From: Desulfomicrobiaceae bacterium
Lineage (GTDB): Bacteria > Desulfobacterota > Desulfovibrionia > Desulfovibrionales > Desulfomicrobiaceae
DNA length: 12,551 nt
Assembly: GCA_003530935.1 (NCBI GenBank)
Contig: DPEO01000023.1
Span: forward strand, 1 to 12,551
Direction of reading: 5' to 3'
The position numbers were made by a program, and so were the translations under genes. Shown piece after piece: positions 1 to 7,449 of this stretch. Every line of letters starts with the position of its first letter. Position 1 is the stretch's first letter. The notes beneath the pieces are model-generated. The model made no database searches. It was given only the letters and a program-made list of their open reading frames with translations, and was not told the DNA's origin.

Positions 1-288
1 GGGCGCGCAGCTGCGTCTCCAGAGCCAAGGCCCGCTGGGCGTCGCCCGTGCGCACGCGCGGGAAAGAAATCCGCCCACTGGTTGCGCAGGGCAGGGTCCC
101 AGGTGCTGCTGAGTCCCAATTTGGCGTCCGAGCCTGGTGCGCGGGACAAGAAATCCGCATCGCGCACGGCGTGGGACCAATGGATGACGTACCAATAGTG
201 CAAAAGAAACCGGTCAAGCAGGATGCCCCCATTGGGGCGCCCGCAGCGGACCGACCTGGACTGTGCGCCGGCCAATGCCCAGCCCCAT
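1..288 (-). pseudogene. Possible partial, frameshifted coding region running off the left edge; product not recognised
   Basis: No single frame here is a convincing gene. On the minus strand, an ATG at 288-286 starts a frame reading MGLGIGRRTVQVGPLRAP, which stops at 214. From about 233 down to 60 a second frame reads like soluble protein (for example ILLDRFLLHYWYVIHWSHAV, then DPALRNQWADFF). From about 58 to the edge a third frame reads VRTGDAQRALALETQLRA, with G or C at 17 of 18 third positions. Dropping one C from the run at 234-237 and one from 60-62 joins all three. That suggests a decayed gene, or base-calling errors in C runs. Plus-strand frames in the same interval are also partly open, so strand and reality are uncertain. 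I recognise no family. Confidence 0.22.
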
Positions 289-403
289 GCCCCGGATTTG
301 CGCCGTCCGACTCTCCCTTTGGCGAAGCGCCCCTCTCCTGGCGAAAAGACGTGCTTGCCTTGATTTCGGCCTTTGGCTAGCGGCACTTTTTTGCTGACGC
401 CAA
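289..403. other. Upstream region of the hydrolase-mlaA operon, no supported gene
   Basis: This stretch precedes the ribosome binding site of the hydrolase gene and presumably holds the operon promoter. I could not find a pair of -35 and -10 boxes good enough to call. A T run at 387-392 is preceded only by weak pairing, so I do not call a terminator. An open frame on the plus strand that ends at 380 has no ribosome binding site and no recognisable product. Confidence 0.3.
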
Positions 404-410
404 GGGGAGG
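404..410 (+). promoter_or_regulatory. Ribosome binding site deciding the hydrolase start
   Basis: GGGGAGG lies 8 bases before the ATG at 419. The in-frame GTG at 410 overlaps this site and could not use it, so 419 is the better start. Confidence 0.7.
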
Positions 411-418
411 TGAAGGGC

Positions 419-1714
419 ATGCCGAGCGCTGTGCTCTTGTGTTTGCTGCTTCTGTGCAGCGTCGCGCCCGCCGAGGGCTACGACTATCCGTTTTCCGATC
501 CATATGCCGCCACGGTCCTGGGCACCCCGCCTGAGGACCAGTTCGACATCGACTCCATCCGCCCGAACACGCTGTGGGACGTCATTCCGGTGCACAAACT
601 CCACGCCCCGCACACCGAAGAGTTGCTCCTCCACGAACGGCCTATCCCTGAAATCCTCTGGTACGACGATGCGATGCAGTACTCCATTGCCTTGGTCCCG
701 GGCAAAGCGCCGCTGCTTTTCTTCGTCGCTGGCACAGGGGCGTCCCATCAATCGTCCACCTGCCGCTTTTTCCAGGAGGTCTTCCAACGCGCCGGGTTCC
801 ACGTCGTGACCCTATCCTCGCCCACACACCCCAACTTTGTGGTGAGCGCGTCCACAACCCAAGTTCCCGGCTACATCCCCCATGACGTGAACGACCTGTA
901 TCGCAGCATGGAGGCCATCGTGGAGCGTATCGGCCGGGAGCGGATTTCCGCGTACCACCTGGCAGGCTATAGCCTCGGGGGCACTCAAGCCGCTTTCTTG
1001 GCGGAACTTGACGCCCGCACGGGGCACTTCGGCTTCCAACGTGTCCTGCTCCTCAACCCTGCGGTGAGCTTGATGGCATCGGCCCTGCGCTTGGACCAAC
1101 TCCTTTCCCGCAACGTCGCCAGCCGCGCCGAGGCCGCACACGTGGTGGCACAAATCATCAGCGATCTGTCTGCCGCCTACCGCGCCAGCGATCAGGTCCG
1201 CTTTGGCGACGAGCTGCTCTTCGACCTCAACCGGAAGCGGCCGCTCACTTCAAAGGAGTTCCAGGTGCTCATTGGCGTGGCCTTTCGGTTGTCCCTGGCC
1301 TCCATGGTCTTTGCCAGCGATGTGTGCACCGGCGCGGGCTACCTCGTTCCCCGGGGGCACGAGGTAACCACGAGCGAGCCCTTGGAGCCCTACCTCCAGG
1401 CCGCGGTGGGAATCCGCTTCGAGGACTACATTTCCGAGTATCTGCTGCCGTTCCTCCAATTCCAGGACCCGACGCTCACGCGGGAGCAGGCCATTGCGGC
1501 GTGCAGCCTCGAAGCCATTGCGCCGTTTTTGCGCCGCGCCACCCACGTGGCGGTCATGACTAACGCCGACGATCCCATCTTGAGTCCCGAAAATCTGGAG
1601 TTCCTCAAACAGACCTTCACCAACCGCCTGATCCTCTACCCTGTTGGCGGACATTGCGGGAACCTCCGTTACCGCGACAACGTTGCGGCCATACTCCACT
1701 TCTTCACCCGATGA
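419..1714 (+). CDS. Exported alpha/beta hydrolase, translationally coupled to MlaA
   Basis: This is a 431-residue protein from the ATG at 419. Residues 1-19 form a signal peptide: a short start, a Leu/Cys-rich hydrophobic core, and APA near a plausible signal peptidase I site, so it should act in the periplasm or at the outer membrane. A classic hydrolase pattern follows: a strand and glycine loop at about 99-108 (FFVAGTGAS), the nucleophile elbow GYSLGG with Ser185, a likely acid at Asp384 or Asp385 (TNADDP), and His412 in VGGHCGN. Lipases, esterases and thioesterases share this layout, and the sequence does not show the substrate. Its TGA overlaps the ATG of mlaA (ATGA at 1711-1714), which suggests coupled translation and a role in envelope lipid metabolism. 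That role is inference. I am confident of the fold and export and unsure of the substrate. Confidence 0.85.
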   Translation: MPSAVLLCLLLLCSVAPAEGYDYPFSDPYAATVLGTPPEDQFDIDSIRPNTLWDVIPVHKLHAPHTEELLLHERPIPEILWYDDAMQYSIALVPGKAPLLFFVAGTGASHQSSTCRFFQEVFQRAGFHVVTLSSPTHPNFVVSASTTQVPGYIPHDVNDLYRSMEAIVERIGRERISAYHLAGYSLGGTQAAFLAELDARTGHFGFQRVLLLNPAVSLMASALRLDQLLSRNVASRAEAAHVVAQIISDLSAAYRASDQVRFGDELLFDLNRKRPLTSKEFQVLIGVAFRLSLASMVFASDVCTGAGYLVPRGHEVTTSEPLEPYLQAAVGIRFEDYISEYLLPFLQFQDPTLTREQAIAACSLEAIAPFLRRATHVAVMTNADDPILSPENLEFLKQTFTNRLILYPVGGHCGNLRYRDNVAAILHFFTR

Positions 1715-2478
1715 GATCCCCCATGCGCCTTGCTCTGCTCCTGATGCTCCTGACTGCGATAAGCGGCTGCGCCGGAACGCCTCCCCACCAGCCTGGCCCG
1801 TTTTGCGCCCTGGTGCACCGCGGTCCGGCCCAAGACAGCGGCTTCGAACACCCATTTCTGATCAATGATCCATGGGAAGGCTTCAACCGGCGCATGTACC
1901 GCTTCAACGCCCAATTGGACCGCTACGTCTACCTACCGGTGGTCCGAGCCTATGAGACCGCGGTGCCCGAGAGCGTACAGCACGGCATCTCGAACGTTTT
2001 CAACAACTTCAAAGAAATACCCATATTTTTCAACGCAGTGCTCCAGGGTAAGGGCAAAAAGGCCTCGATCAGCCTGGGACGCTTTCTCTTCAACACCAGC
2101 ATTGGACTTGGGGGACTGGTAGATGTGCTAGGTGCCGGCGGCATCCCCCAGGAAAACGAAGACTTCGGACAAACTCTCGGCTATTGGGGCGTGCCGGCCG
2201 GGCCGTATCTCGTGCTTCCCGTGCTCGGGCCCTCCGGCCTGCGTGATGCCGGTGGCACCGCCGTAGACGCCCTGCTCGCCCTCAATCCTGCGGACTTCGC
2301 CTTCGACAGCATGGGCTGGGCCGCCCGCAGTGCAGCCTCCACAAGCGTATACACCCTCAAAGCCGTGGACGCCCGCCACCAGGTCAAGTTCCGCTACTAC
2401 GAAACCGGCTCTCCCTTCGAGTACCAATTGGTACGTTTCCTGTATACCAAGAAACGCGAACTCGATATCGCGCGCTAG
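1711..2478 (+). CDS. mlaA: MlaA/VacJ family outer-membrane phospholipid-transport lipoprotein
   Basis: This is a 255-residue protein, close to the usual MlaA length. The N-terminus is a lipoprotein signal ending in the lipobox ISGC, with Cys20 as the lipidation site. Ala at +2, rather than Asp, fits sorting to the outer membrane. The MlaA family core follows: NDPWEGFNRRMYRFN (52-66), NNFKEIPIFFNAV (98-110), GRFLFNTSIG (123-132), and the conserved block EDFGQTLGYWGVPAGPYLVL (150-169). MlaA proteins sit in the inner leaflet of the outer membrane and remove misplaced surface phospholipids, passing them to the periplasmic MlaC and the MlaFEDB transporter. None of those partners is in this window. 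The start at 1711 overlaps the previous stop; an ATG at 1723 would also leave a complete lipoprotein signal. A longer in-frame start at 1654 would lie inside the hydrolase gene and spoil the signal peptide. Confidence 0.93.
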   Translation: MRSPMRLALLLMLLTAISGCAGTPPHQPGPFCALVHRGPAQDSGFEHPFLINDPWEGFNRRMYRFNAQLDRYVYLPVVRAYETAVPESVQHGISNVFNNFKEIPIFFNAVLQGKGKKASISLGRFLFNTSIGLGGLVDVLGAGGIPQENEDFGQTLGYWGVPAGPYLVLPVLGPSGLRDAGGTAVDALLALNPADFAFDSMGWAARSAASTSVYTLKAVDARHQVKFRYYETGSPFEYQLVRFLYTKKRELDIAR

Positions 2479-2639
2479 CTCAAGCCGTTGCCGCTCGTCT
2501 CCTCATGATCCCAGAGAGCGTGCCCCTGGGGGCGTCACCTCCCTCGCAACCCGGGACAAAAGCTTGCGGCCACAAGCGGGTGGGTCTAGGCATAACGTCA
2601 CCTTGTTGGACATTCCCGCCTCTCAAGGAGGAGACTGCC
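2479..2639. other. Leader between mlaA and the glutamate synthase gene
   Basis: The 161 bases hold a good ribosome binding site at the end and small inverted repeats, such as GCTTG at 2562-2566 with CAAGC at 2573-2577. There is no hairpin plus T run, so no clear intrinsic terminator after mlaA. CATAAC at 2591-2596 resembles a -10 box but lacks a properly spaced -35. A promoter for the glutamate synthase gene probably lies here, but I cannot place it. Confidence 0.35.
2625..2633 (+). promoter_or_regulatory. Strong ribosome binding site deciding the glutamate synthase start
   Basis: AAGGAGGAG sits 6 bases before the ATG at 2640. The frame stays open upstream to 2505, but that stretch has no binding site and would add 45 residues ahead of the short propeptide expected before the catalytic cysteine. 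Confidence 0.8.
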
Positions 2640-5600
2640 ATGACTCGAGTTGCCGAACGCGACGCCTGCGCCCTCATCGCCTTTGTGGACAAACACGGCC
2701 GCCCCTCGCACGCCAATATCGTCAAAACCATCGACGCCCTCAAAAACATGGCGCACCGCTCCGGCGATATCTTCAGCGAAGGAGACGGTTGCGGAGTCCA
2801 GATCGATATCCCTCGTGCCATTTGGGGCGAACGGTTGCACCGCGCCGGCCTTTCCCCTCACCTCGCGGAAAGCCCACGATTTTGCGTGGGGCATTTGTTC
2901 GTGCGCGCCAAGGATCCGCAAGCGGTATGGGCAGAAATCCGTGACGCCTTTGCCGCCGCAGGCATCGACCTGCTCCTCCAGACCACCGACGCCATGGACC
3001 CAGCCGCCCTCGGTCCCCGGGCGCGCCACGATCCCCCACTCTTTTGGCAGGTGGCAGGACTTTCGCCCGAGGCCGAACCAGAAACCCGTGAGGCCCAACT
3101 CTTTCGCCTGGCCTGCCGTCTGGAAGGCGCCCATATCCACGTATGTTCCCTCAGCCACAGCACCTGTGTCTATAAATTGCGCGGCGCTCCGGACCTCCTC
3201 CCCCAGGTATACCCCGATCTTCGCGACCCGCGGGCCAAATCCGCCATCACCCTGGGGCACGGTCGGTATTCCACCAACACCCTCCCCACCCCCGAACGCG
3301 CCCAACCCTTTTTCTTTCTGGGGCACAACGGCGAGATCAACACCATCGACCGCCTCCGCCGCCATGCCCAAGCCATCGGGCTGCCCATAAGCCTGGCTGG
3401 CAGCGACTCGCAGGATCTCGACCGAATCCTCGCAGGACTGGTGCACGAGCGCGGCATGAACCTGGTGCTCGCCATGGCCACTGTGTTTCCGCCTGTACCC
3501 AGCCTCGCCGATGCCTTCCCCGAGCCCTTGGCCCGCGCCTACCGTCTTCTGCGCTGGTTTTTCCCGACCCCGGCCCAAGGGCCGGCCGCAGTGGTCGCCC
3601 GCTGCGGTAACCTCTGCGTAGGGAGCGTCGATGCCCTCGGTCTGCGGCCCCTGTGGTTCGGGGAAACGGACTATGAGTACTTTTTGTCCTCGGAAAAAGG
3701 CGTCGTGGACGTCCTGTCCACCATGCACGATCCACGCCCGCTCGCCCCAGGGGAAAAGATCGCCTTTGAGCTGCGTCTCGGCGGCCACACCCAGGTGCTC
3801 GACGTCTGGGCCATAGAAGAACGGGTCCACCAAGGAGTGGCCAAAAGCCCCCTGGCGGAACACGCCCGCCGTCTCCACCGAGGAAGCCTCACGGCAACGG
3901 CGCTTTCTCCCGAAGTGCTCTCGGTGCTCCTGCCCCAGGCCCAGCCCGTGCCTGCCGAGACCACCGGAATCCTCGCCGCCTTTGGATGGACGGCCTACGA
4001 CCAGCGCATGCGTCGGCATGTGGCCGCCACCGGCCAGGGTCCCATCGGCTCCTTGGGGTATCAAGGCCCCCTTGCCCCAATGGACCCGCACCTGCCCAAC
4101 CTCGCCGACTATCTCAAAGAAAGCGTGGCCGTGGTCACCAACCCGGCCATCGACCGGGAGCGCGAGGCAGAACACTTCTCCACCGCCGTCATCCTCGGCG
4201 CTTCTCCAGCCACCCATGCGGCCCCCATTGGACTTGAGTTGACGACCCCGATCCTGCTCGGCGGGCTTCCCGGATCCGCCATCTCGGCCGCACAGCTGGA
4301 GACCCTCTGCCACGAACACGGCACCGCTACCCTGGAACACGTGCTCCACCTGATGACCGACGGCGGCCGGGACACAAGCCGCGTGGTCGTTGTCGATGCG
4401 ACCTTCCACCCGGACCACGGCATCCGGCCCTGTCTGGAGCGCATTTGGAACGACGTCGCCCACGGAGTGCGTCGCGGCGCGCACCTGGTGCTCCTGGACG
4501 ACAGCCGAAGCTTCCACGACGGCCACGTGTTCATGGACCCGGCCCTCACGGTGGCCTGGATCACCCATATGGCAGAACAAAATCAGCTCTCCCTGCCGTC
4601 CATCGTGGTGCGCTCCGGGGCCATCCGCAACCTCCATGACATCATGGTCCTCCTGGGGCTTGGCGCTACGGCGGTCAATCCGTACCTCATCTGGCATCAG
4701 GCCGAGGCCCAAGCCGCAAGCGAAGAAGCGCTCGGCCGCGCCTTGGGAAACACCCTACGCGCCCTGCAAGCCGGGGTGGAAAAGGTGCTCTCCACCATGG
4801 GCATCCACGCGGTCTCCGGCTATGGACGCATTTTCGGGGCCATCGGCCTCAAGGAAGAACTGGCGCAGATTCTCGCCTGCCCGGCCCATTGCTCCCATCC
4901 GGAAGTAGGGCTGGGCCTGGAGGAAATGGAATCCTTTGCCCGCCGCCGTCTTGAAGCGGCGAAGGCCCCGGCCCCACTGCCCGACCTTCCCAAGCGCAAC
5001 GTCCGTGTCGCCCGCATCATCCACGCCGTTGCCAGCGGCCAGGCGGGGTTCCAGCACATGGCCGACGCTTTTGCCGCCCTGGACGAGGAATACCCCATCG
5101 GGCTGCGGCATTTGATGGAACTTACACGGCCTTCGGAGGCCCTCCCCGTGCCCATGAACCAAGTGGACCTGCGGGTGGGTGAACACACCATGCCGCTGCT
5201 CATTTCTGCCATGTCTTTCGGTTCCCAGGGAGAGCGGTCGTTCCGTGCCTACGCCGAGGCCGCGGCCCGCGTCGGTGTCATCTGCATGAACGGTGAAGGC
5301 GGCGAAATCGACGACATGATCGGTCGCTACGGCCCCACCCGCGGCCAACAAGTGGCCTCAGGCCGTTTCGGGGTATCCATGCGGCTGCTCAATGCCTCGG
5401 CCTTCATCGAGATCAAGATCGGCCAGGGAGCCAAGCCCGGCGAAGGCGGGCACCTGCCTGGAGCCAAGGTCACGCCCATGGTGGCCCGGGCGCGGCATTG
5501 CCAGCCCGGCATCGCCCTCATCTCCCCGTCCAACCAGCATGACATCTACTCCATCGAAGACCTGTGCCAGATCATCACCGAACTCAAGACCGCCAACCCC

Positions 5601-7139
5601 ACGGCCCGCATCTCGGTCAAGATCCCGGTCACTCCCGGAGTAGCGACCATTGCCGTGGGCATCGCCAAGGCCGGGGCGCACATCATCAACATCAGCGGCT
5701 CTGAGGGCGGCACCGGCGCGGCGCGGGAACACGCCAAGAAATACGTGGGACTCCCGGTGGAAATCGGGGTGCGCGAAGCCCACGCAGGGCTCGTGGAGGC
5801 CGGCTTGCGGGAACAGGTCGAGATCTGGGCCGACGGCGGGGCCCGCTCCGCCGCGGACGTGGTCAAACTCCTCTGCTTGGGCGCCAACCGCGTGGGCTTG
5901 GGCACCGCGGCCCTCATGGCTGTGGGGTGCATCGCCTGCGAGCGCTGCCACCAGGATCGCTGCCCACGGGGGATTTCCACTCAAATCCAGACCATCCAGC
6001 AGGCCAAAGAACGCGGCCTCAAGGCCTTCCGGCCGCTGGACACCGAAGAAGCCGCAGACCGTCTGGCCCGCTACCTCACCGTGCTGGGAGAAGGCATCCG
6101 CGCCATCCTCGCGGATCTCGGCGTGCCCCGGGTCCACGACCTGGTGGGAGCGACCCGGTACCTGCGCCAAGTGCGGAAAATGGACCGCATCCGACTCGAC
6201 AGCCTGCTTGCCCCGGTGGAGGCACCCAACGCGCCCATGGCGTGCCCGGTGCCCAAGCTGGTGCGGAAACCCCTCAACACCCTCACCAAGGTCATCGCCG
6301 ATACCGTGCGTGCAGGATTCACCGAAGAAGGCTGCCGAGTGGTCCGTTATACCGAAGAGTACGTGCGCTCCGTGGACCGCGCCGTGGGCACGGCCTTGGC
6401 TGGGGAAATCGTTCGCGGCAGCTGTCCCCAAGGCCGGGCGGAGGTTGTCCTTGCCGCCAGCATTCCGGGCAACGGCCTGGGCGCCTTTGCGGTGGACGGC
6501 ATTGCGCTGCGGGTGGAAGGCGGCGGCCAGGACGGCATTGCCAAGGGGGCTTGCGGCGGAGAAACCATCATCCTCAAGGGGCGCAACATCCTGGGGCAGC
6601 GGGTGGACGGCTCCGTGGGAAAATCCCTGGCGTACGGCGCCACCGGCGGCTTCATCGCCATCCAGAACATGGCGGACTCCCGGGCCTGCGTGCGCCTTTC
6701 GGGCGCGGACGTGGTGTTTGGGGCGCGGATTACCCGTCCTGTGGAGGATGACCGCGGACACCTGGCGGCCTCGGCCCACCTCAAAGGCTTTGCCTTCGAG
6801 TACATGACCGGCGGCCGAGTGGTCTGCCTTGCGGACCCTGGGCCGTGGATCTGCTCGGGCATGACCGGCGGCACTATCTACCAATGTCTCTACCCTGAAT
6901 TTGGCTTTACCGAGGCAAGTCTCCGGCGGCGGCTGGCCCGAGGCTCCCATGTGCTGCTCCTACCCGTGGAGGATGCGGACCGCGCAGTCATTGAAGAGCT
7001 CCTCGGCCGCTACCAGAGACACCTCGCCGCCTCCTTCCAAGACGACGAGGCCGGAGCCATACAAAGCCTTGTCCAAGAGGCGGCCGCGCGTTTTCTCAAA
7101 ATCGTCCCTGCCCTCACCCCGGCCATCGCGCCGGAATAA
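2640..7139 (+). CDS. gltB: Glutamate synthase large subunit-like protein (GltB-like, fused four-domain form)
   Basis: This is a 1499-residue protein, about the size of bacterial GltB. The domains are in the standard order. First is the class II glutamine amidotransferase: Cys10 is the likely N-terminal nucleophile after removal of nine residues, with GHGRYSTNT (206-214) and the oxyanion motif GHNGEINT (228-235). The central domain contains VTNPAIDREREAEHFST (499-515). The FMN domain has MSFGSQGE (858-865), GEGGE (885-889), QGAKPGEGGHLPG (929-941), ISPSNQHDIYSIEDL (961-975) and GSEGGTGAA (1020-1028). Its cluster motif has Cys1097, Cys1103 and Cys1108 in the C-x5-C-x4-C spacing of the 3Fe-4S site, plus an extra Cys1100. 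The C-terminal GXGXG beta-helix spans about 1250-1420. The enzyme turns glutamine and 2-oxoglutarate into two glutamates. No gltD small subunit is adjacent, so the electron donor (distant GltD, ferredoxin or other) is unknown. The HMA gene follows by 17 bases. Confidence 0.93.
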   Translation: MTRVAERDACALIAFVDKHGRPSHANIVKTIDALKNMAHRSGDIFSEGDGCGVQIDIPRAIWGERLHRAGLSPHLAESPRFCVGHLFVRAKDPQAVWAEIRDAFAAAGIDLLLQTTDAMDPAALGPRARHDPPLFWQVAGLSPEAEPETREAQLFRLACRLEGAHIHVCSLSHSTCVYKLRGAPDLLPQVYPDLRDPRAKSAITLGHGRYSTNTLPTPERAQPFFFLGHNGEINTIDRLRRHAQAIGLPISLAGSDSQDLDRILAGLVHERGMNLVLAMATVFPPVPSLADAFPEPLARAYRLLRWFFPTPAQGPAAVVARCGNLCVGSVDALGLRPLWFGETDYEYFLSSEKGVVDVLSTMHDPRPLAPGEKIAFELRLGGHTQVLDVWAIEERVHQGVAKSPLAEHARRLHRGSLTATALSPEVLSVLLPQAQPVPAETTGILAAFGWTAYDQRMRRHVAATGQGPIGSLGYQGPLAPMDPHLPNLADYLKESVAVVTNPAIDREREAEHFSTAVILGASPATHAAPIGLELTTPILLGGLPGSAISAAQLETLCHEHGTATLEHVLHLMTDGGRDTSRVVVVDATFHPDHGIRPCLERIWNDVAHGVRRGAHLVLLDDSRSFHDGHVFMDPALTVAWITHMAEQNQLSLPSIVVRSGAIRNLHDIMVLLGLGATAVNPYLIWHQAEAQAASEEALGRALGNTLRALQAGVEKVLSTMGIHAVSGYGRIFGAIGLKEELAQILACPAHCSHPEVGLGLEEMESFARRRLEAAKAPAPLPDLPKRNVRVARIIHAVASGQAGFQHMADAFAALDEEYPIGLRHLMELTRPSEALPVPMNQVDLRVGEHTMPLLISAMSFGSQGERSFRAYAEAAARVGVICMNGEGGEIDDMIGRYGPTRGQQVASGRFGVSMRLLNASAFIEIKIGQGAKPGEGGHLPGAKVTPMVARARHCQPGIALISPSNQHDIYSIEDLCQIITELKTANPTARISVKIPVTPGVATIAVGIAKAGAHIINISGSEGGTGAAREHAKKYVGLPVEIGVREAHAGLVEAGLREQVEIWADGGARSAADVVKLLCLGANRVGLGTAALMAVGCIACERCHQDRCPRGISTQIQTIQQAKERGLKAFRPLDTEEAADRLARYLTVLGEGIRAILADLGVPRVHDLVGATRYLRQVRKMDRIRLDSLLAPVEAPNAPMACPVPKLVRKPLNTLTKVIADTVRAGFTEEGCRVVRYTEEYVRSVDRAVGTALAGEIVRGSCPQGRAEVVLAASIPGNGLGAFAVDGIALRVEGGGQDGIAKGACGGETIILKGRNILGQRVDGSVGKSLAYGATGGFIAIQNMADSRACVRLSGADVVFGARITRPVEDDRGHLAASAHLKGFAFEYMTGGRVVCLADPGPWICSGMTGGTIYQCLYPEFGFTEASLRRRLARGSHVLLLPVEDADRAVIEELLGRYQRHLAASFQDDEAGAIQSLVQEAAARFLKIVPALTPAIAPE

Positions 7140-7156
7140 CCTGCCAGGAGGTATGT

Positions 7157-7366
7157 ATGCCCAGCATTCACGTGGGAGGCATGAGCTGCCAACACTGTGT
7201 CCAGTCCGTCACCCGGGCCCTGTCGGCCATACCCGGCATCACGGACATCTCCGTATCCTTGGAGCGCGGCGAAGCCACATTCCAGGCGCCGAAGGATCTC
7301 GACTGGGATGCGGTGCGCGCGGCCATTGCCAAGGCCGGATTTGAGCCAGGCAAAGAGGAGGCCTGA
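7157..7366 (+). CDS. Small heavy-metal-associated (HMA, CopZ/Atx1-like) CxxC protein
   Basis: This 69-residue protein is a single HMA domain: the motif GGMSCQHC (7-14) puts the metal-binding pair at Cys11 and Cys14, followed by a helix (VQSVTRALSAIPGI), a strand (DISVSLERGEATF), a second helix (WDAVRAAIAKAGF) and a short acidic tail. Such domains bind Cu(I) or similar soft metals in the cytosol and hand them to P-type ATPases or other targets. AGGAGG at 7146-7151 is 5 bases before the ATG at 7157. The gene starts 17 bases after the glutamate synthase stop and is very likely co-transcribed with it. No metal transporter or metal regulator is in the window, so the usual copper-operon context is missing. 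Metal and partner cannot be told from sequence. Confidence 0.88.
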   Translation: MPSIHVGGMSCQHCVQSVTRALSAIPGITDISVSLERGEATFQAPKDLDWDAVRAAIAKAGFEPGKEEA

Positions 7367-7371
7367 AGAGG

Positions 7372-7400
7372 AAAAAACCGGGGGCCGCTTGGGCCCCCGG
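7372..7400 (-). terminator. Intrinsic terminator of acs
   Basis: CCGGGGGCC (7378-7386) pairs perfectly with GGCCCCCGG (7392-7400) around a 5-base loop. On the minus strand the hairpin is followed directly by six T (7377-7372). This is a textbook intrinsic terminator for acs, which ends at 7450. On the plus strand there is no T run, so the HMA transcript is less well served. Confidence 0.85.
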
Positions 7401-7407
7401 AGAGGAG

Positions 7408-7435
7408 TCCAGAAGACGTGGGGGCGTCTTCTGGA
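7408..7435. terminator. Second hairpin in the convergent intergenic region, without a T run
   Basis: TCCAGAAGACG (7408-7418) pairs perfectly over 11 bases with CGTCTTCTGGA (7425-7435), with a 6-base loop of TGGGGG. Neither strand has a T run after it. It lies between the acs stop and the acs terminator and may stabilise 3' ends or help Rho-dependent or read-through termination of the plus-strand operon. The structure is certain; the function is inferred. Confidence 0.5.
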
Positions 7436-7449
7436 GTATGGAGGGAAGC

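Noticed and set aside
48..380. A 110-codon plus-strand frame upstream of the hydrolase
   Set aside because: GTG start without a ribosome binding site, no recognisable domain, and third-position GC no higher than first-position GC.
2598..4712. A 704-codon open frame antisense to the glutamate synthase gene
   Set aside because: It mirrors a GC-rich, well-conserved gene, has no family features, and opens in the middle of that gene. It is a by-product of strong codon bias.
5358..6950. A 530-codon antisense open frame in the 3' half of the glutamate synthase gene
   Set aside because: It has the His/Gly/Ala-rich composition of a shadow frame, and the plus strand carries unmistakable FMN-domain motifs.
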